Source: Candidatus Methylobacter titanis (lineage in GTDB: Bacteria > Pseudomonadota > Gammaproteobacteria > Methylococcales > Methylomonadaceae). Taken from it: a stretch of 63,349 nucleotides of DNA. Position numbers and translations under genes: made by a program. Where the stretch lies: NCBI GenBank assembly GCA_029946125.1, contig JAQSDX010000015.1, forward strand, positions 1-63,349, given 5' to 3'. The notes beneath the pieces are model-generated. The model was not told the DNA's origin. It searched no databases and was given only the letters and a program-made list of their open reading frames with translations. Numbering within the stretch: position 1 is the stretch's first letter; each line of letters begins with the position of its first letter. This document shows, piece by piece, positions 45,336-55,162 of the stretch.

Positions 45336-47289
45336 ATGGTTAACGAACTCAATCCACGGGTGCAGCTATTGCTGTTAGCTGCAATCGGCCTGATTACTCT
45401 CCCCCATATCGGCCATATTCCTATACCACTGTCAGTTATATTTTTTGCTTTGCTGTTCTGGCGATTGCTGGGGGTTTGGCGACCGCGTTATCTGCCGAAT
45501 GACAAGGTCATTTTTCTACTCACCCTTTCGGGCATCGGTTTATTGTATAGTCAGCACAGCGGCGTATGGGGCCGGGACGCAGGAACGGCGGTGTTTGTTA
45601 CGGCTTTAGGTCTTAAGTTACTGGAACTTAACAAAAAACGCGATGTGTATCTGCTCAGTTATTTGAGCGTTTATCGTTGCCGCTTCGCAATTTCTTTATC
45701 AACAGAATATTGTCCTGGCCGCTTATAGTTTTTTGGTTTGCTGTATTTTATTGGCTGCTCTGGTGGCAATCAACAGTACTCAGCAATACAACAAAGTGGC
45801 GTTACGGACGGCTACGACCATTGCGCTACAGGCGCTACCTTTGACGCTCATCATTTTTGCGCTGTTCCCAAGAATTCAGGCACCGGCTTGGGGGCTGATC
45901 CATCACGACAACAATCAGGCGCAGTCCGGGTTAAGCGAAACCTTGGAATCGGGATCGATTAACCGGCTTGCCTTATCGCCGCAATTGGCGTTCCGTGTTA
46001 AGTTTGACGGCGAGTTACCGCCGCAGAATCAGCTTTATTGGCGCGGCCCGGTTTTCTCTTATACTGATGGTAAAGTTTGGCGAGTCAAACAATATGATTA
46101 TGTTGTGTTTTACCAGGACAAGCTGAAATTTTCCGGTAAAGCCTATCGATATACTCTGTTGCTGGAGCCGCAAGATCATAACTGGATTTATGCATTGGAT
46201 ATGCCGGTTCGATTTGATGCCTCTGTGCATCGCAACAGCAATTATCAGCTCACCAGTCGAGCCGGATTGGGCAAAGCTGCTGAATTTTCGCTAGTGTCTT
46301 ATCCGCAATACAATACCGGTTACATCACCAAAACCGAGTTCCACGAAAATCTCCAGCTGCCGGGCAGTCCTTCCAGGCGGATTGACGCTTTGGTTAAACA
46401 TCTGCATGGTTTTGAGGACAAGCCCGAGCTGTTTATTCAACAGCTGCTGGACTATTTCCGCCAACAACATTTCAGCTACAGCTTGCAGCCGCCGTTGATG
46501 GAGAATAATCCCATTGAAAGTTTTTTATTTGAAGCCAAACGCGGATTTTGCAATCACTACGCAACGGCCTTTGTCTATCTGATGCGGGTTGCCGGTATTC
46601 CAGCGCGGGTGGTGAGCGGCTATCAGGGCGGTGAATTCAATGCGGTCGGCCAGTTTCTGGAAATCAGACAGGCCAACGCTCATGCCTGGGCGGAAGTCTG
46701 GCTGCAAGGCAAGGGCTGGATCAGGGTAGACCCAACTACGGCTATTGCGCCAGAGCGGGTTGAGCAGGAGGTCAATATCAAAAGACAGATCGAAACCGGC
46801 ATGGTCAGTTCGACACCGACAGGCATCGATCAATGGGACAATCTGTTCGGGTTAAAGCGGACTGAACAACTTTGGAATAGTGTGGATTATCACTGGCAAC
46901 GCTGGATTGTCAGTTATGGCAATGATAATCAATCTTTGCTGTTCTCAACTATCGGCATTGGCAGCTTGGTTGAGGTCGTGTTTTGGATAGTGGCTACCAT
47001 TGCGCTGGCGGTGTTGCTACTGGCCGCCTGGCTGTTAAGAGCTCAGCACAAGCCGGAAGATCCTGCCGTTATATTGTATCGACAGTTTTGCCAGAAAATG
47101 GCAAAAGCCGGTGTTTTCATCAGGTTGGGCGAAGGTGCCAATGATTTTGCTGGCCGGGCCAAAATACAAAAACCGGAGACTGGCGACTTTATTGATGAGA
47201 TTACCGGGATTTTCGTTAGGCTACGCTACCAAAGATTTCCTTCTGAGCGCGATTTAAAATTGTTTAAAAAATGCATTAAAAATTTATAA
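45336..47289 (+). pseudogene. Transglutaminase-like TgpA/DUF3488 protein, split by a frameshift
   Basis: The intact form would be about 650 residues: several N-terminal membrane helices (DUF3488), a transglutaminase core with Cys in GFCNHYATAF, His in NAHAWAEVW and Asp in RVDPTT, and a C-terminal membrane helix with cytoplasmic tail. The first frame runs from MVNELNPRVQ (45336) to YLLSYL; beyond that the family-like sequence AFIVAASQFLYQQNIVLAAY appears one base later, and the second frame continues to 47289. An extra A at about 45666 explains it. Catalytic residues are all intact, so this is a recent mutation or an assembly error. It is the third gene of the MoxR-DUF58 operon. Confidence 0.82.
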
Positions 47290-47475
47290 CCACATTCCGC
47301 TCCCTTACAAAACAGGGCAAGCCTGACTTATCCAACAAACCAAGTATCATTGATAGCCATAGGTCAGGCCGTAACAATTGTTGTTAATCAACTCTTATAT
47401 TCATCACTACCTTCAAAGTGAATAGCGTCTATAATTTTTTATTTCTATTCTCGAACAACCCTCAGGGAGATCATC

Positions 47476-48963
47476 ATGTTTGAATCGGCAGAGCTTGGAC
47501 ACAAAATAGACAAAGCAACTTACGATCTGGAAGTGCCAAAACTGCGCGAAGCGCTGCTGGAAGCACAAATCGATTTGGCAAAACTGGCTAAATTTCCGGT
47601 CATTATTTTGGTCGGCGGCCTCGATGGCGCAGGACGTGGCGAAACCGTCAACTTGCTCAACGAATGGATGGATCCGCGTTTTATCCAGACTCACGGCATG
47701 GGCGAACCCTCGGATGAAGAGCTCGATCGGCCCATGATGTGGCGATTCTGGCGCGAACTTCCCCCCAAAGGCAAGATAGGCGTATTTCTCGGTTCCTGGT
47801 ACACCTGGCCGATCATCAATCGCGTAACCGGTCAAACCAAGGCGGCTGATCTTGACCAAAGTATGGAGCGCGCCAAACGCCTGGAAAACATGCTGACCGA
47901 CGAAGGTGCATTGATTCTTAAATTCTGGATGCATTTATCCAAAGACAGACAAGAAAAACGTTTGAAGCTGCTGGAGAAAAACCCAAAAACCCGTTGGCGG
48001 GTGACTGATCGCGATTGGAAGCACTTCAAGCTATACGACAAGTTCCGTATCGTGCATGAAGGCGTAATACGGCACACCAGCACAGCTGAAGCTCCGTGGA
48101 CAATCGTCGAAGGCTACGATCCACGTTACCGCAGCTTGACCATCGGCAAGGTAATTCTTGACGCAATACGCAGGCGCCTGAACGATGTCGACAACAAAAT
48201 GGTAGACGATATTGCACCGCCCCCGTTACCCTCAATTGACCAACTTAACGTTCTAAAGACACTCGATCTCAAGCAGAAGATTACCAAGAAAACATTTACA
48301 GCTGAACTGGAGAAATATCAGGGCAAGCTCGCGTTGCTGACCCGCGAAGCCAAGTTTAAAGACATCACCGTAATAGCCCTATTTGAGGGTAATGATGCCG
48401 CCGGAAAAGGCGGCGCAATTCGCCGCATCACCAGTGCGCTGGATGCGCGTTACTACACTATTATTCCAGTTGCCGCACCAACCGAAGAAGAACGAGCCCA
48501 ACCTTATTTATGGCGGTTTTGGCGGCACATTCCCCGACGCGGACGGGTGATGATTTTCGATCGTTCTTGGTATGGCCGGGTATTGGTCGAACGTGTTGAG
48601 GGCTTCTGTTCAAAAACTGATTGGATGCGTGCTTACAGCGAAATCAACGATTTTGAAGCGCAGTTGGTGCGGCACAATATTGTGGTGGTCAAATTCTGGC
48701 TGACGATCAGCAAGGATGAACAACTTGAGCGCTTCAATGCGCGCGAGAAAATCGGCTTCAAGCGTTTCAAGATTACCGAAGACGACTGGCGCAATCGTGA
48801 CAAATGGGATGACTATGAACATGCAGTCTGCGAGATGGTTGATCGCACCAGCACCGAAATTGCGCCGTGGACGCTGGTAGAGGCTAACGACAAAAACTTT
48901 GCACGGATCAAGATCTTGAAAACCTTATGTAAGCAAATTGAAGCGGCAATGAAGAACCAATAA
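47476..48963 (+). CDS. pap: Polyphosphate:AMP phosphotransferase (two-domain PPK2)
   Basis: 495 residues made of two PPK2 domains. The N-terminal one has GGLDGAGRGETVN, where the Walker A Lys is replaced by Arg, and the C-terminal one has the full GNDAAGKGGAIRR. Lid motifs DRSWYGRVLVERVEGF and WYTWPIINRV are in matching positions. This layout is class II PPK2, where the C-terminal domain is the active one and phosphorylates AMP (to ADP) using polyphosphate. It has GGGAG upstream at a good distance and stands alone. Confidence 0.9.
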   Translation: MFESAELGHKIDKATYDLEVPKLREALLEAQIDLAKLAKFPVIILVGGLDGAGRGETVNLLNEWMDPRFIQTHGMGEPSDEELDRPMMWRFWRELPPKGKIGVFLGSWYTWPIINRVTGQTKAADLDQSMERAKRLENMLTDEGALILKFWMHLSKDRQEKRLKLLEKNPKTRWRVTDRDWKHFKLYDKFRIVHEGVIRHTSTAEAPWTIVEGYDPRYRSLTIGKVILDAIRRRLNDVDNKMVDDIAPPPLPSIDQLNVLKTLDLKQKITKKTFTAELEKYQGKLALLTREAKFKDITVIALFEGNDAAGKGGAIRRITSALDARYYTIIPVAAPTEEERAQPYLWRFWRHIPRRGRVMIFDRSWYGRVLVERVEGFCSKTDWMRAYSEINDFEAQLVRHNIVVVKFWLTISKDEQLERFNAREKIGFKRFKITEDDWRNRDKWDDYEHAVCEMVDRTSTEIAPWTLVEANDKNFARIKILKTLCKQIEAAMKNQ

Positions 48964-48985
48964 CCTGCGATTAATAACACCGCAG

Positions 48986-49885
48986 CTATTTATTAATCGC
49001 TTGCAAATTCCACGACTGCGGCTTAACTGCCGCCTCCAAAGCCGCTTCGGTGCGGTCATCCAGTTGGGGAAAAAAATCCAGGCCGGTTTGCGCTTCTATG
49101 TGATCGATGCTGGTCACGAATTGTTCCAGCGGCTCTTTGCCTTTAACGGTTTGCGGTATTAAAAAACCTAAAGTAAGAGGTGTGTTGCCGGGAGCGGCTT
49201 CGGTGATATAAATTTTATAAAACGCATCCGGTATTTCCACTGTCCAATCTGAACTTAAGCGTTCAACCGTCCCGCTAAACACCGGCCCGGTGATCACCCA
49301 TATTTTGCCATGATTTTTGGCAAAATATTTGATTTCCATTTCTTCCAAGCGCTGCCACAGTTGCTGATTTAGCTTAGGCTTTTGCGGGGTGATGTTGGTC
49401 ATCAAAAAACTGTCGGCCTGCCCTTCCCTGCCGTAAAGATGACTGATCGCATAATTCGGTGCCATGTGTCCACGGTCGTAACCGCTTTTTTGATAACTGT
49501 TGTGACTGACGCGATTGATGCCACGCCAATCGGTTTCAAAGCGACTGGGCCGTTTTAAGGGCGGCGTGTTTGTCTCCGGAGACAAGGCATATTCCACCCA
49601 CAGCGGATTACCGCGTAAATCCGAATAGCCCAAGATAAAACCGTGATTGCGCAATATGCGAAACCAGGTATCGCTGTTTTTGGCATCGAGCGCTTGCGGC
49701 GCGCCTTGATAAAGTAATGCAGGACGGGCGATTTTAACTTCATAACCATAACCGCCCAAGCCAAGGCCAGAAATAACCAGCAGTAATACCGGATGTTTGC
49801 GGCCTAAGCGGAATAAGCGAGGCAATAATGTAAGCAGGCCGAGTAAAGAGTTTTTTTTGCGCATTAGCAGCGGAGGGTTATTCAA
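48986..49885 (-). CDS. DNA/RNA non-specific endonuclease (NUC1 family)
   Basis: 299 residues. The active-site motif DRGHMAPNYA (about 144-153) has the catalytic His, and LMTNITPQKPKLNQQLW supplies the metal-binding Asn. Such enzymes cut single- and double-stranded DNA and RNA using Mg. The N-terminal hydrophobic segment (VLLLVISGLGLGGYGYEV) suggests it is anchored in or exported across the inner membrane. No inhibitor gene is next to it. Confidence 0.9.
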   Translation of the reverse strand: MNNPPLLMRKKNSLLGLLTLLPRLFRLGRKHPVLLLVISGLGLGGYGYEVKIARPALLYQGAPQALDAKNSDTWFRILRNHGFILGYSDLRGNPLWVEYALSPETNTPPLKRPSRFETDWRGINRVSHNSYQKSGYDRGHMAPNYAISHLYGREGQADSFLMTNITPQKPKLNQQLWQRLEEMEIKYFAKNHGKIWVITGPVFSGTVERLSSDWTVEIPDAFYKIYITEAAPGNTPLTLGFLIPQTVKGKEPLEQFVTSIDHIEAQTGLDFFPQLDDRTEAALEAAVKPQSWNLQAINK

Positions 49886-49918
49886 AAGTGCGGTTCGACA
49901 GGACTCACCACGAACAGC

Positions 49919-50371
49919 TTAAGCTGACACTAATTTTGCAACGTTAGGACTGAATAAATAGTTGTTTTTTAAACAATGATCTAGCCATTTTTGCAAAAAA
50001 TAATTTAATCGCCATTTGTAATTCATGATTTCACGGCTTAATCCGGGATCTTTAAAAACTTGCGCCACACCGGCGCGGGCATGATCGCTTAATACTTCTG
50101 CCAGTTGCGCATCCAGGTAAACCCTGATTTTTACGGCGGGCGCCATAAATTCATCCCGGTTTTTATTGAAGCAATGACCAAGTTCCACAGTCAAGGTATG
50201 CGGCGTACGCTCAATGATTTCAAGATGCAGCGTCGTATGATGAGGGGCAAGACCAATGGCGGTTTCTTTAAACACCATTAAGTCTGGAATTAACTTAAAT
50301 AACTTTTGATAGTTTGATTCGCAGACTTGTTCCAAGCAGATTGATTTGTTGACCGGATTAACAAAACTCAT
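49919..50371 (-). CDS. DUF1249 family protein
   Basis: About 150 residues from MSFVNPVNKS. CESNYQKLFKLIPDL and ITLEIIERTPHTLTVEL-like segments (here LHLEIIERTPHTLTVELGH) and the C-terminal INYKWRLNYFLQKWLDHCL (reads MNYKWRLN...) are typical of DUF1249 (YqiB) proteins, which are of unknown function and often near parE/nudix genes. Here it follows a QueD-like gene with eight bases between them. Confidence 0.82.
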   Translation of the reverse strand: MSFVNPVNKSICLEQVCESNYQKLFKLIPDLMVFKETAIGLAPHHTTLHLEIIERTPHTLTVELGHCFNKNRDEFMAPAVKIRVYLDAQLAEVLSDHARAGVAQVFKDPGLSREIMNYKWRLNYFLQKWLDHCLKNNYLFSPNVAKLVSA

Positions 50372-50379
50372 GATCGATA

Positions 50380-50784
50380 TCAGCTTTCCCGGTAGCAGGC
50401 GTAAGCGCTGGCGGTTTCCCATAACACCACCTGAGCAACCTTAAAACCGGCCTGTTTGAGGTGCTGATAAATCATCTTACTCAGGACTTCTGCGGTGGGA
50501 TGTTCGTCAAGGGCAAGAAAGCGCTCCTTATTGGCAATGAGCATGGGAATGATCGGGTCATCTTTATGCAGCAGAAAATTATGATCAAGCTGTAAATCGA
50601 TGTATGCCTCAACACAGTCCTTAATATCGGAAAAATCGCAGACCATGGCTTGGTCGTTAAGCTGTTCCCGCTCTATGGAAATCGAAGCCTTAACGCTATG
50701 TCCATGTAAGTTACGGCATTTGCCGGGATGATTCATTAACCGGTGTCCGTAACAAAAATACACCTCTTTGGTAATCGTATACAT
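50380..50784 (-). CDS. 6-carboxy/pyruvoyl-tetrahydropterin synthase family (QueD-like)
   Basis: 134 residues. The zinc-binding histidines are in YGHRLMNHPGKCRNLHGHS (about 13-31), and the later LDHNFLLHKDD supplies another conserved His. Family members make 6-carboxy-tetrahydropterin for queuosine or a pterin precursor. The CxxxHxH cysteine present here (C23) is characteristic of QueD-type members. The rest of the queuosine pathway is not in the window. Confidence 0.85.
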   Translation of the reverse strand: MYTITKEVYFCYGHRLMNHPGKCRNLHGHSVKASISIEREQLNDQAMVCDFSDIKDCVEAYIDLQLDHNFLLHKDDPIIPMLIANKERFLALDEHPTAEVLSKMIYQHLKQAGFKVAQVVLWETASAYACYRES

Positions 50785-50828
50785 AATTAAAATACAGACA
50801 GTTTTAGTAATAAAAGATAACGGGAGCT

Positions 50829-50866
50829 TACCTACATGATCGTAAGTAAGGGGCGTGAACAGGAAG
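50829..50866. repeat. Dispersed repeat fragment
   Basis: The reverse complement reads CTGTTCACGCCCCTTACTTA and then CGATCATGTAGG, similar to the stretch at 58-93. It abuts the PilZ gene's 3' end. Confidence 0.4.
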
Positions 50867-50868
50867 CT

Positions 50869-51168
50869 TTAGTCTCCTTTTATACTCTTTATGGTGGCGG
50901 CAATCTCGTAGCTGCCATCGTCATGTCGAGTACTTCTGATAACCTCGATAAAAGCGGTCATCGAAGGAGTGAGTGTGTTTTTGGGAATAACATTTATTTC
51001 CATTGCCTTACCCGTATCAAAAAGACGGTCGGCAATAAATGAAACACCAGCGCCACTAATGGATGAACAGCGTCCCTGATGTAACTCATCTGAACCCGCT
51101 AGTCTGTAGGTGACTTCACAGTCTATTTCCATGCGAATATAATTCCGCTTTTCATCATACTCTACCAT
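50869..51168 (-). CDS. Stand-alone PilZ domain protein
   Basis: 99 residues from MVEYDEKRN, chosen because GGAG lies eight bases upstream. KRNYIRMEIDCEVTYR holds the RxxxR motif and SSISGAGVSF is the second c-di-GMP motif, although its first residue is Ser in place of the usual Asp/Asn. The RLFDTGKAMEINVI strand is typical. It may bind c-di-GMP weakly or serve as an adaptor. Confidence 0.82.
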   Translation of the reverse strand: MVEYDEKRNYIRMEIDCEVTYRLAGSDELHQGRCSSISGAGVSFIADRLFDTGKAMEINVIPKNTLTPSMTAFIEVIRSTRHDDGSYEIAATIKSIKGD

Positions 51169-51371
51169 ATCAATTTCTCCGGTCAAATTTGCAGTTATGG
51201 CACTCACTAGGTGAGCTGCATGGCCTTGACTGCTAAGTTTACTATAAAAGACAATAATAGAGCATGATTTGCAATAGAGCTATAAATTGAGCTATTCCGC
51301 TGGATATTAGCCTGAATTTAGGTAATATGGTGTCAACTTTTACTTCTTAAATAAACAGACTTCTGAGTATC

Positions 51372-52385
51372 ATGAATAAAGCAATCGTTTTAACCGGAAT
51401 CACCACTACGGGGACGCCGCATTTGGGTAATTATGTTGGCGCTATCAGACCAGCCATTGCGGCCAGTAAGGACGCAAATGTCACGCCCTTTTATTTCCTG
51501 GCCGACTATCATGCGCTGATCAAATGCCAGGAACCGGAAAGAGTCAGACAGTCCAGCCTTGAAATTGCCGCAACCTGGCTGGCCTTGGGTCTGGACACGT
51601 CAAATGCGGTTTTCTATCGACAGTCAGATGTGCCTGAAATCATGGAACTTTCCTGGATGTTGACCTGTGTCGCGGCAAAAGGCCTAATGAACAGAGCTCA
51701 CGCCTATAAGGCAGCGGTTGCCGAAAATGAACAGGGCGGCGAGGGCGATGCCGACAAGGGCATCACCATGGGCTTATTCAGCTACCCGATATTAATGGCC
51801 GCAGACATGCTGATGTTTAATGCCAGTAAAGTCCCGGTAGGCAAAGATCAGATTCAGCATATTGAAATGGCCAGAGACCTTGCCGGACGGTTTAATCATA
51901 TTTACGGTGAACATTTTGTACTGCCGGAAGCGGTCATTGAAGAGCATGCGTCAACCTTGGCGGGCATGGATGGACGCAAGATGAGCAAGAGTTATAACAA
52001 CACCATCCCGTTATTCGAGCCTGAAAAAAAGTTAAGAAAACTCATTAACAAGATTAAAACCAATTCACTGGAGCCGGGTGAACCGAAAGACCCCGAGGGC
52101 TGCACCTTATTCGGTATTTATCAGGCCTTTGCAAGCAAAGCTGAAGTAGCTGAAATACGCCAACGTTATGCGGACGGCATCGCCTGGGGGGAAATGAAGC
52201 AGACATTGTTTGAGCATATTAATGAACATATCACGCCGGCAAGAGAGCGTTACGAAGCATTGATACAGGCGCCTGAACATATAGAAGAGCAATTGCAGGA
52301 AGGCGCTCAAAAAGCGCGCGCAGTTAGCGTACCGTTTATGCAGGAGTTGCGTAAAGCGGTCGGAATTTCTCCAATTTCTTTGTGA
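51372..52385 (+). CDS. trpS: Tryptophanyl-tRNA synthetase
   Basis: 337 residues, class I aminoacyl-tRNA synthetase that charges tRNA-Trp. The HIGH-equivalent motif is TPHLGNYVGA (about 15-24), and KMSKS is intact in GMDGRKMSKSYNNTI. MAADMLMFNASKVPVGKDQ is a Trp-binding family block. A promoter should lie in the 164-base divergent gap to the PilZ gene. Confidence 0.96.
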   Translation: MNKAIVLTGITTTGTPHLGNYVGAIRPAIAASKDANVTPFYFLADYHALIKCQEPERVRQSSLEIAATWLALGLDTSNAVFYRQSDVPEIMELSWMLTCVAAKGLMNRAHAYKAAVAENEQGGEGDADKGITMGLFSYPILMAADMLMFNASKVPVGKDQIQHIEMARDLAGRFNHIYGEHFVLPEAVIEEHASTLAGMDGRKMSKSYNNTIPLFEPEKKLRKLINKIKTNSLEPGEPKDPEGCTLFGIYQAFASKAEVAEIRQRYADGIAWGEMKQTLFEHINEHITPARERYEALIQAPEHIEEQLQEGAQKARAVSVPFMQELRKAVGISPISL

Positions 52386-52411
52386 CGCCACTGACGCATA
52401 GTATGTAGATT

Positions 52412-52545
52412 AGCGTAACCCATTGTGTTGGGTTACGGCTAACGCCTCGACAATTGCTCCTGCATAACCCACAGGGATGTGGGGAATGCAGAGAAATGAC
52501 GAGATCATTTCCTGTCCATGCGGTTAGTTGTAACCCAACTTACGC
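52412..52545. repeat. Nested palindromes with an inverted copy of the 23.6 kb repeat
   Basis: CGTAACCCA/TGGGTTACG hairpin (52413-52438), followed at about 52447-52527 by a near-complete inverted copy of the repeat at 23643-23730, then TGTAACCCAACTTACGC. The CGTAACCCA-type palindrome appears to have been split by the inner repeat. Confidence 0.6.
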
Positions 52546-52572
52546 GCTGTTTTCGAGTGAGGGGTAGACTGG

Positions 52573-53070
52573 TTACATCAGCTGCCCCAGTCCAAAGGCA
52601 CCTAAATAGGCAACGATAAAATAAACCAAAGACAAGATTAGACTGGCGAAAATATTGATGGAGAGAACTCGCCTGATAATATTAGTTACCAAAACAAATT
52701 CCCACAACAAAAGCAACCCCAAAAAATAATAACTTAAAAGATCCTCGCTAACGGTTAACCAAATCAACACCGGTATGAGAGGGAGAGCGACTATATTTGC
52801 ACAAAATAAAATTGCTGTGGCCACTTGTATATAAGCATATAACGTCCTATTAAAGAACAGCATCACACCTATAAATGTCAGTGCTAATAATGTCTCTATG
52901 CTAACTTCAACAAATGATTCCAGCGGGTCGGTAGTCATGTTGGTTTGCATGAAATACGCAACCACGAAATAGAACAACAGATTCTGTTTAAAAAAACCGA
53001 GTGATCTCGGCAGCTCCAACGGGTTGTTTTTCAACCAGCATAGCGATAAATATTGTTTTAAAACATCCAT
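52573..53070 (-). CDS. Predicted inner-membrane protein, unknown
   Basis: 165 residues with four or five hydrophobic segments (about 30-45, 60-75, 80-100, 110-130 and 140-163) and a short cytoplasmic N terminus containing NNPLELPRSLGFFKQNLL. The arrangement is like Yip1/DUF-type small membrane proteins, but no motif allows a function. It lies 89 bases downstream of the dynamin-like gene on the same strand, so the two may be co-transcribed. Confidence 0.55.
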   Translation of the reverse strand: MDVLKQYLSLCWLKNNPLELPRSLGFFKQNLLFYFVVAYFMQTNMTTDPLESFVEVSIETLLALTFIGVMLFFNRTLYAYIQVATAILFCANIVALPLIPVLIWLTVSEDLLSYYFLGLLLLWEFVLVTNIIRRVLSINIFASLILSLVYFIVAYLGAFGLGQLM

Positions 53071-53159
53071 AGTTACCTAGTTTTTGTTTTTACAAACTGC
53101 TTGTATCCACCGAGTAACAAATACCCCGGTGAACATGAGCATATTTAATTAAAACCCGC

Positions 53160-54539
53160 CTAATCCGAATCATTGGTTAAGGATTCTCCATCATAGGTAC
53201 TGAAATCATCATTCAATAACTGCACCAGTTCTTTGGTTTTATTGGATACCTGAGTCAGACGGAGTTTTGTTTTTTTATTCCAGCCGATGGGTTCGGAGAT
53301 CGGCAGCATCATGCGACTGAAGGTCATATTTTTTTCAAAAATACCGGCTAAATTCTCCATTAAATGGAGTTCTTTTTGCCGGTCATTTAGTTGATTGATT
53401 GTTGATTTCGCATGGATTTTGCTGAACATAATATGCGTAGGCGTCATGGTTGCTACCAGCGTAATAACTATTGCAGTCCCAATAATAGGGTCTAGTAATA
53501 ATTCCAGGACACCGGCTTGTATTTCAGCAAAAATCGCCACGGTAGCAATAAACCCGAGTACAACCAGACTGGAAAATACCGAACGCTCTTTCCATTTCAC
53601 GATGGCTTCTTTGACTTCAGGCATCACCACATCATTAATTTCACGAATATTTTTTTCCAGTGAATTCAACACGCGGTAAGTACGATCATGACCTACATTG
53701 GCTATACACTGGTCTATCGCTGAGAAGTCAACAGGGGTTTGAGGACTGACACTGCCTTCCTGGCTAGGCAGAACCATGAATTGCCCCGTATTTAATCCTA
53801 ATCCGGCCAATTTTCTTTGCCATGAAGAGATAATTTCGTTATTCGTAGACGAATTCATCACTGTTGTCGGCTTATGTATTAGATAAACAAATTTATTGGA
53901 ATCCTGATGGAGAATGATGCTTTCTATTAGCTCATCGACCAGTGGCGATATTGAATCAAAGACATCGGTAAAAATAAAAACCAGATCCGAAGTTTCAATG
54001 ATATGTTTTGTCAACAACGACGTAACTGGATTAGGCGGTGCCGCACTGATGTTGGGTGCGTCAATAAATAACTTACTTTTCAGGCGGTCACTATTCAGTG
54101 TTTTTAATTCCAGATAAGAATTAATCCGATCCCCTTCGCCTTTTTGCTGCTGTTCGACTTTATCGCTAATTTGATAAAATGGAAATCGATGGTCTACGTC
54201 CAATGCAGTACCGGGCAAGGTTGTCGGGTTGGACTGATTATTATGCAGCAACACGGTAAATTTATGGCTGGCTGTTTGAATGCCGGAAAACAGGCTATCC
54301 GCAGCCAAATAATGATTAATAAACCGGGATTTAGCCGTTGAATTGCCGCCAATGAAGCTAATTATTGGCCACCATGAATTTTTACTGGCAGTCGTTTCAT
54401 CCATGTCGATGAGCCCTAGATCATATTCAATTTGATCGAGCTCCTGAAAGACTTTTGAGGCTTTCAATAATATCGGATTGTCAGCGGCGAAATGTTTTTC
54501 GAGGTTAAGCAGATATTTGCTTGCTGTCTTTTTATTCAT
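53160..54539 (-). CDS. Dynamin-like membrane GTPase (degenerate P-loop)
   Basis: 459 residues. FIGGNSTAKSRFINHYL (about 59-75) matches the GxxxxGKS P-loop of EHD/dynamin-type GTPases, except that the last Gly is Ala. FIDAPNISAAPP resembles the DxPG motif, here DAPN. A coiled region and two adjacent membrane segments (SSLVVLGFIATVAIFAEI and DPIIGTAIVITLVATM, about 322-372) follow, as in bacterial dynamin-like proteins. With two nucleotide-site residues off consensus, GTP hydrolysis is uncertain. Role unknown. Confidence 0.55.
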   Translation of the reverse strand: MNKKTASKYLLNLEKHFAADNPILLKASKVFQELDQIEYDLGLIDMDETTASKNSWWPIISFIGGNSTAKSRFINHYLAADSLFSGIQTASHKFTVLLHNNQSNPTTLPGTALDVDHRFPFYQISDKVEQQQKGEGDRINSYLELKTLNSDRLKSKLFIDAPNISAAPPNPVTSLLTKHIIETSDLVFIFTDVFDSISPLVDELIESIILHQDSNKFVYLIHKPTTVMNSSTNNEIISSWQRKLAGLGLNTGQFMVLPSQEGSVSPQTPVDFSAIDQCIANVGHDRTYRVLNSLEKNIREINDVVMPEVKEAIVKWKERSVFSSLVVLGFIATVAIFAEIQAGVLELLLDPIIGTAIVITLVATMTPTHIMFSKIHAKSTINQLNDRQKELHLMENLAGIFEKNMTFSRMMLPISEPIGWNKKTKLRLTQVSNKTKELVQLLNDDFSTYDGESLTNDSD

Positions 54540-54756
54540 CTGTTTGACACCGTATTTGTTGATTTTTTATGGATACAGGATTTGCAAAGTATACACCTAA
54601 GAATAGGCCAGCAATACAAAAAACAAAGGCGGAAGGAAAGGTATTCTAATGCGGAAAAATTAAACAATATTGTTGTTTTTACACCCGAATAAACTTGTTT
54701 TATAGTATATTGTGGTTTAATTATTGGGCATGGTAAGCGTGGTTTAAAAAATAAAA

Positions 54757-55158
54757 ATGATGCATGTGAAGAGTTTGGTTATTCATCGAAGCTTGGTATT
54801 ACTTGCTATCGCTTCATTAATATCAGGCTGTGCTGTTCCGTTTTTGGGTGGGTATGGAGCTGACGGTCAGTCACTTGAAGCGTTTGAACATCACGTAGAA
54901 GAAATCTTCCGCTTGCAAAATCGAATGACTAGTGAAGTGATGATATTGCTACTGCTGGAAAGCGAGGATGCCAAAAAACACCAGGCCTTAATGCAGGCTG
55001 AGCACCATATGCAACAGACATGCGCCGATCTTAACGAATATGTTTCTCGTGATATAGACGGCTTAAGTAGTGGATTCCTTTTGCGGCGGCGCGTTGAGAA
55101 GTCTGCATTAGACTGCGAACAAGCGGCTTTAGAGCTCAAGGCGCTGTTAGCGCCTTAA
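54757..55158 (+). CDS. Small lipoprotein
   Basis: 133 residues with signal peptide and lipobox SLISGC (LASLISGC-like, Cys at about 25), so probably lipidated. The mature part, about 105 residues, is a predicted helical region rich in Glu/Leu (AEHHMQQTCADLNEYVSRD) with two further cysteines. No family recognised. It is convergent with nadB, five bases apart. Confidence 0.65.
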   Translation: MMHVKSLVIHRSLVLLAIASLISGCAVPFLGGYGADGQSLEAFEHHVEEIFRLQNRMTSEVMILLLLESEDAKKHQALMQAEHHMQQTCADLNEYVSRDIDGLSSGFLLRRRVEKSALDCEQAALELKALLAP

Positions 55159-55162
55159 CACA

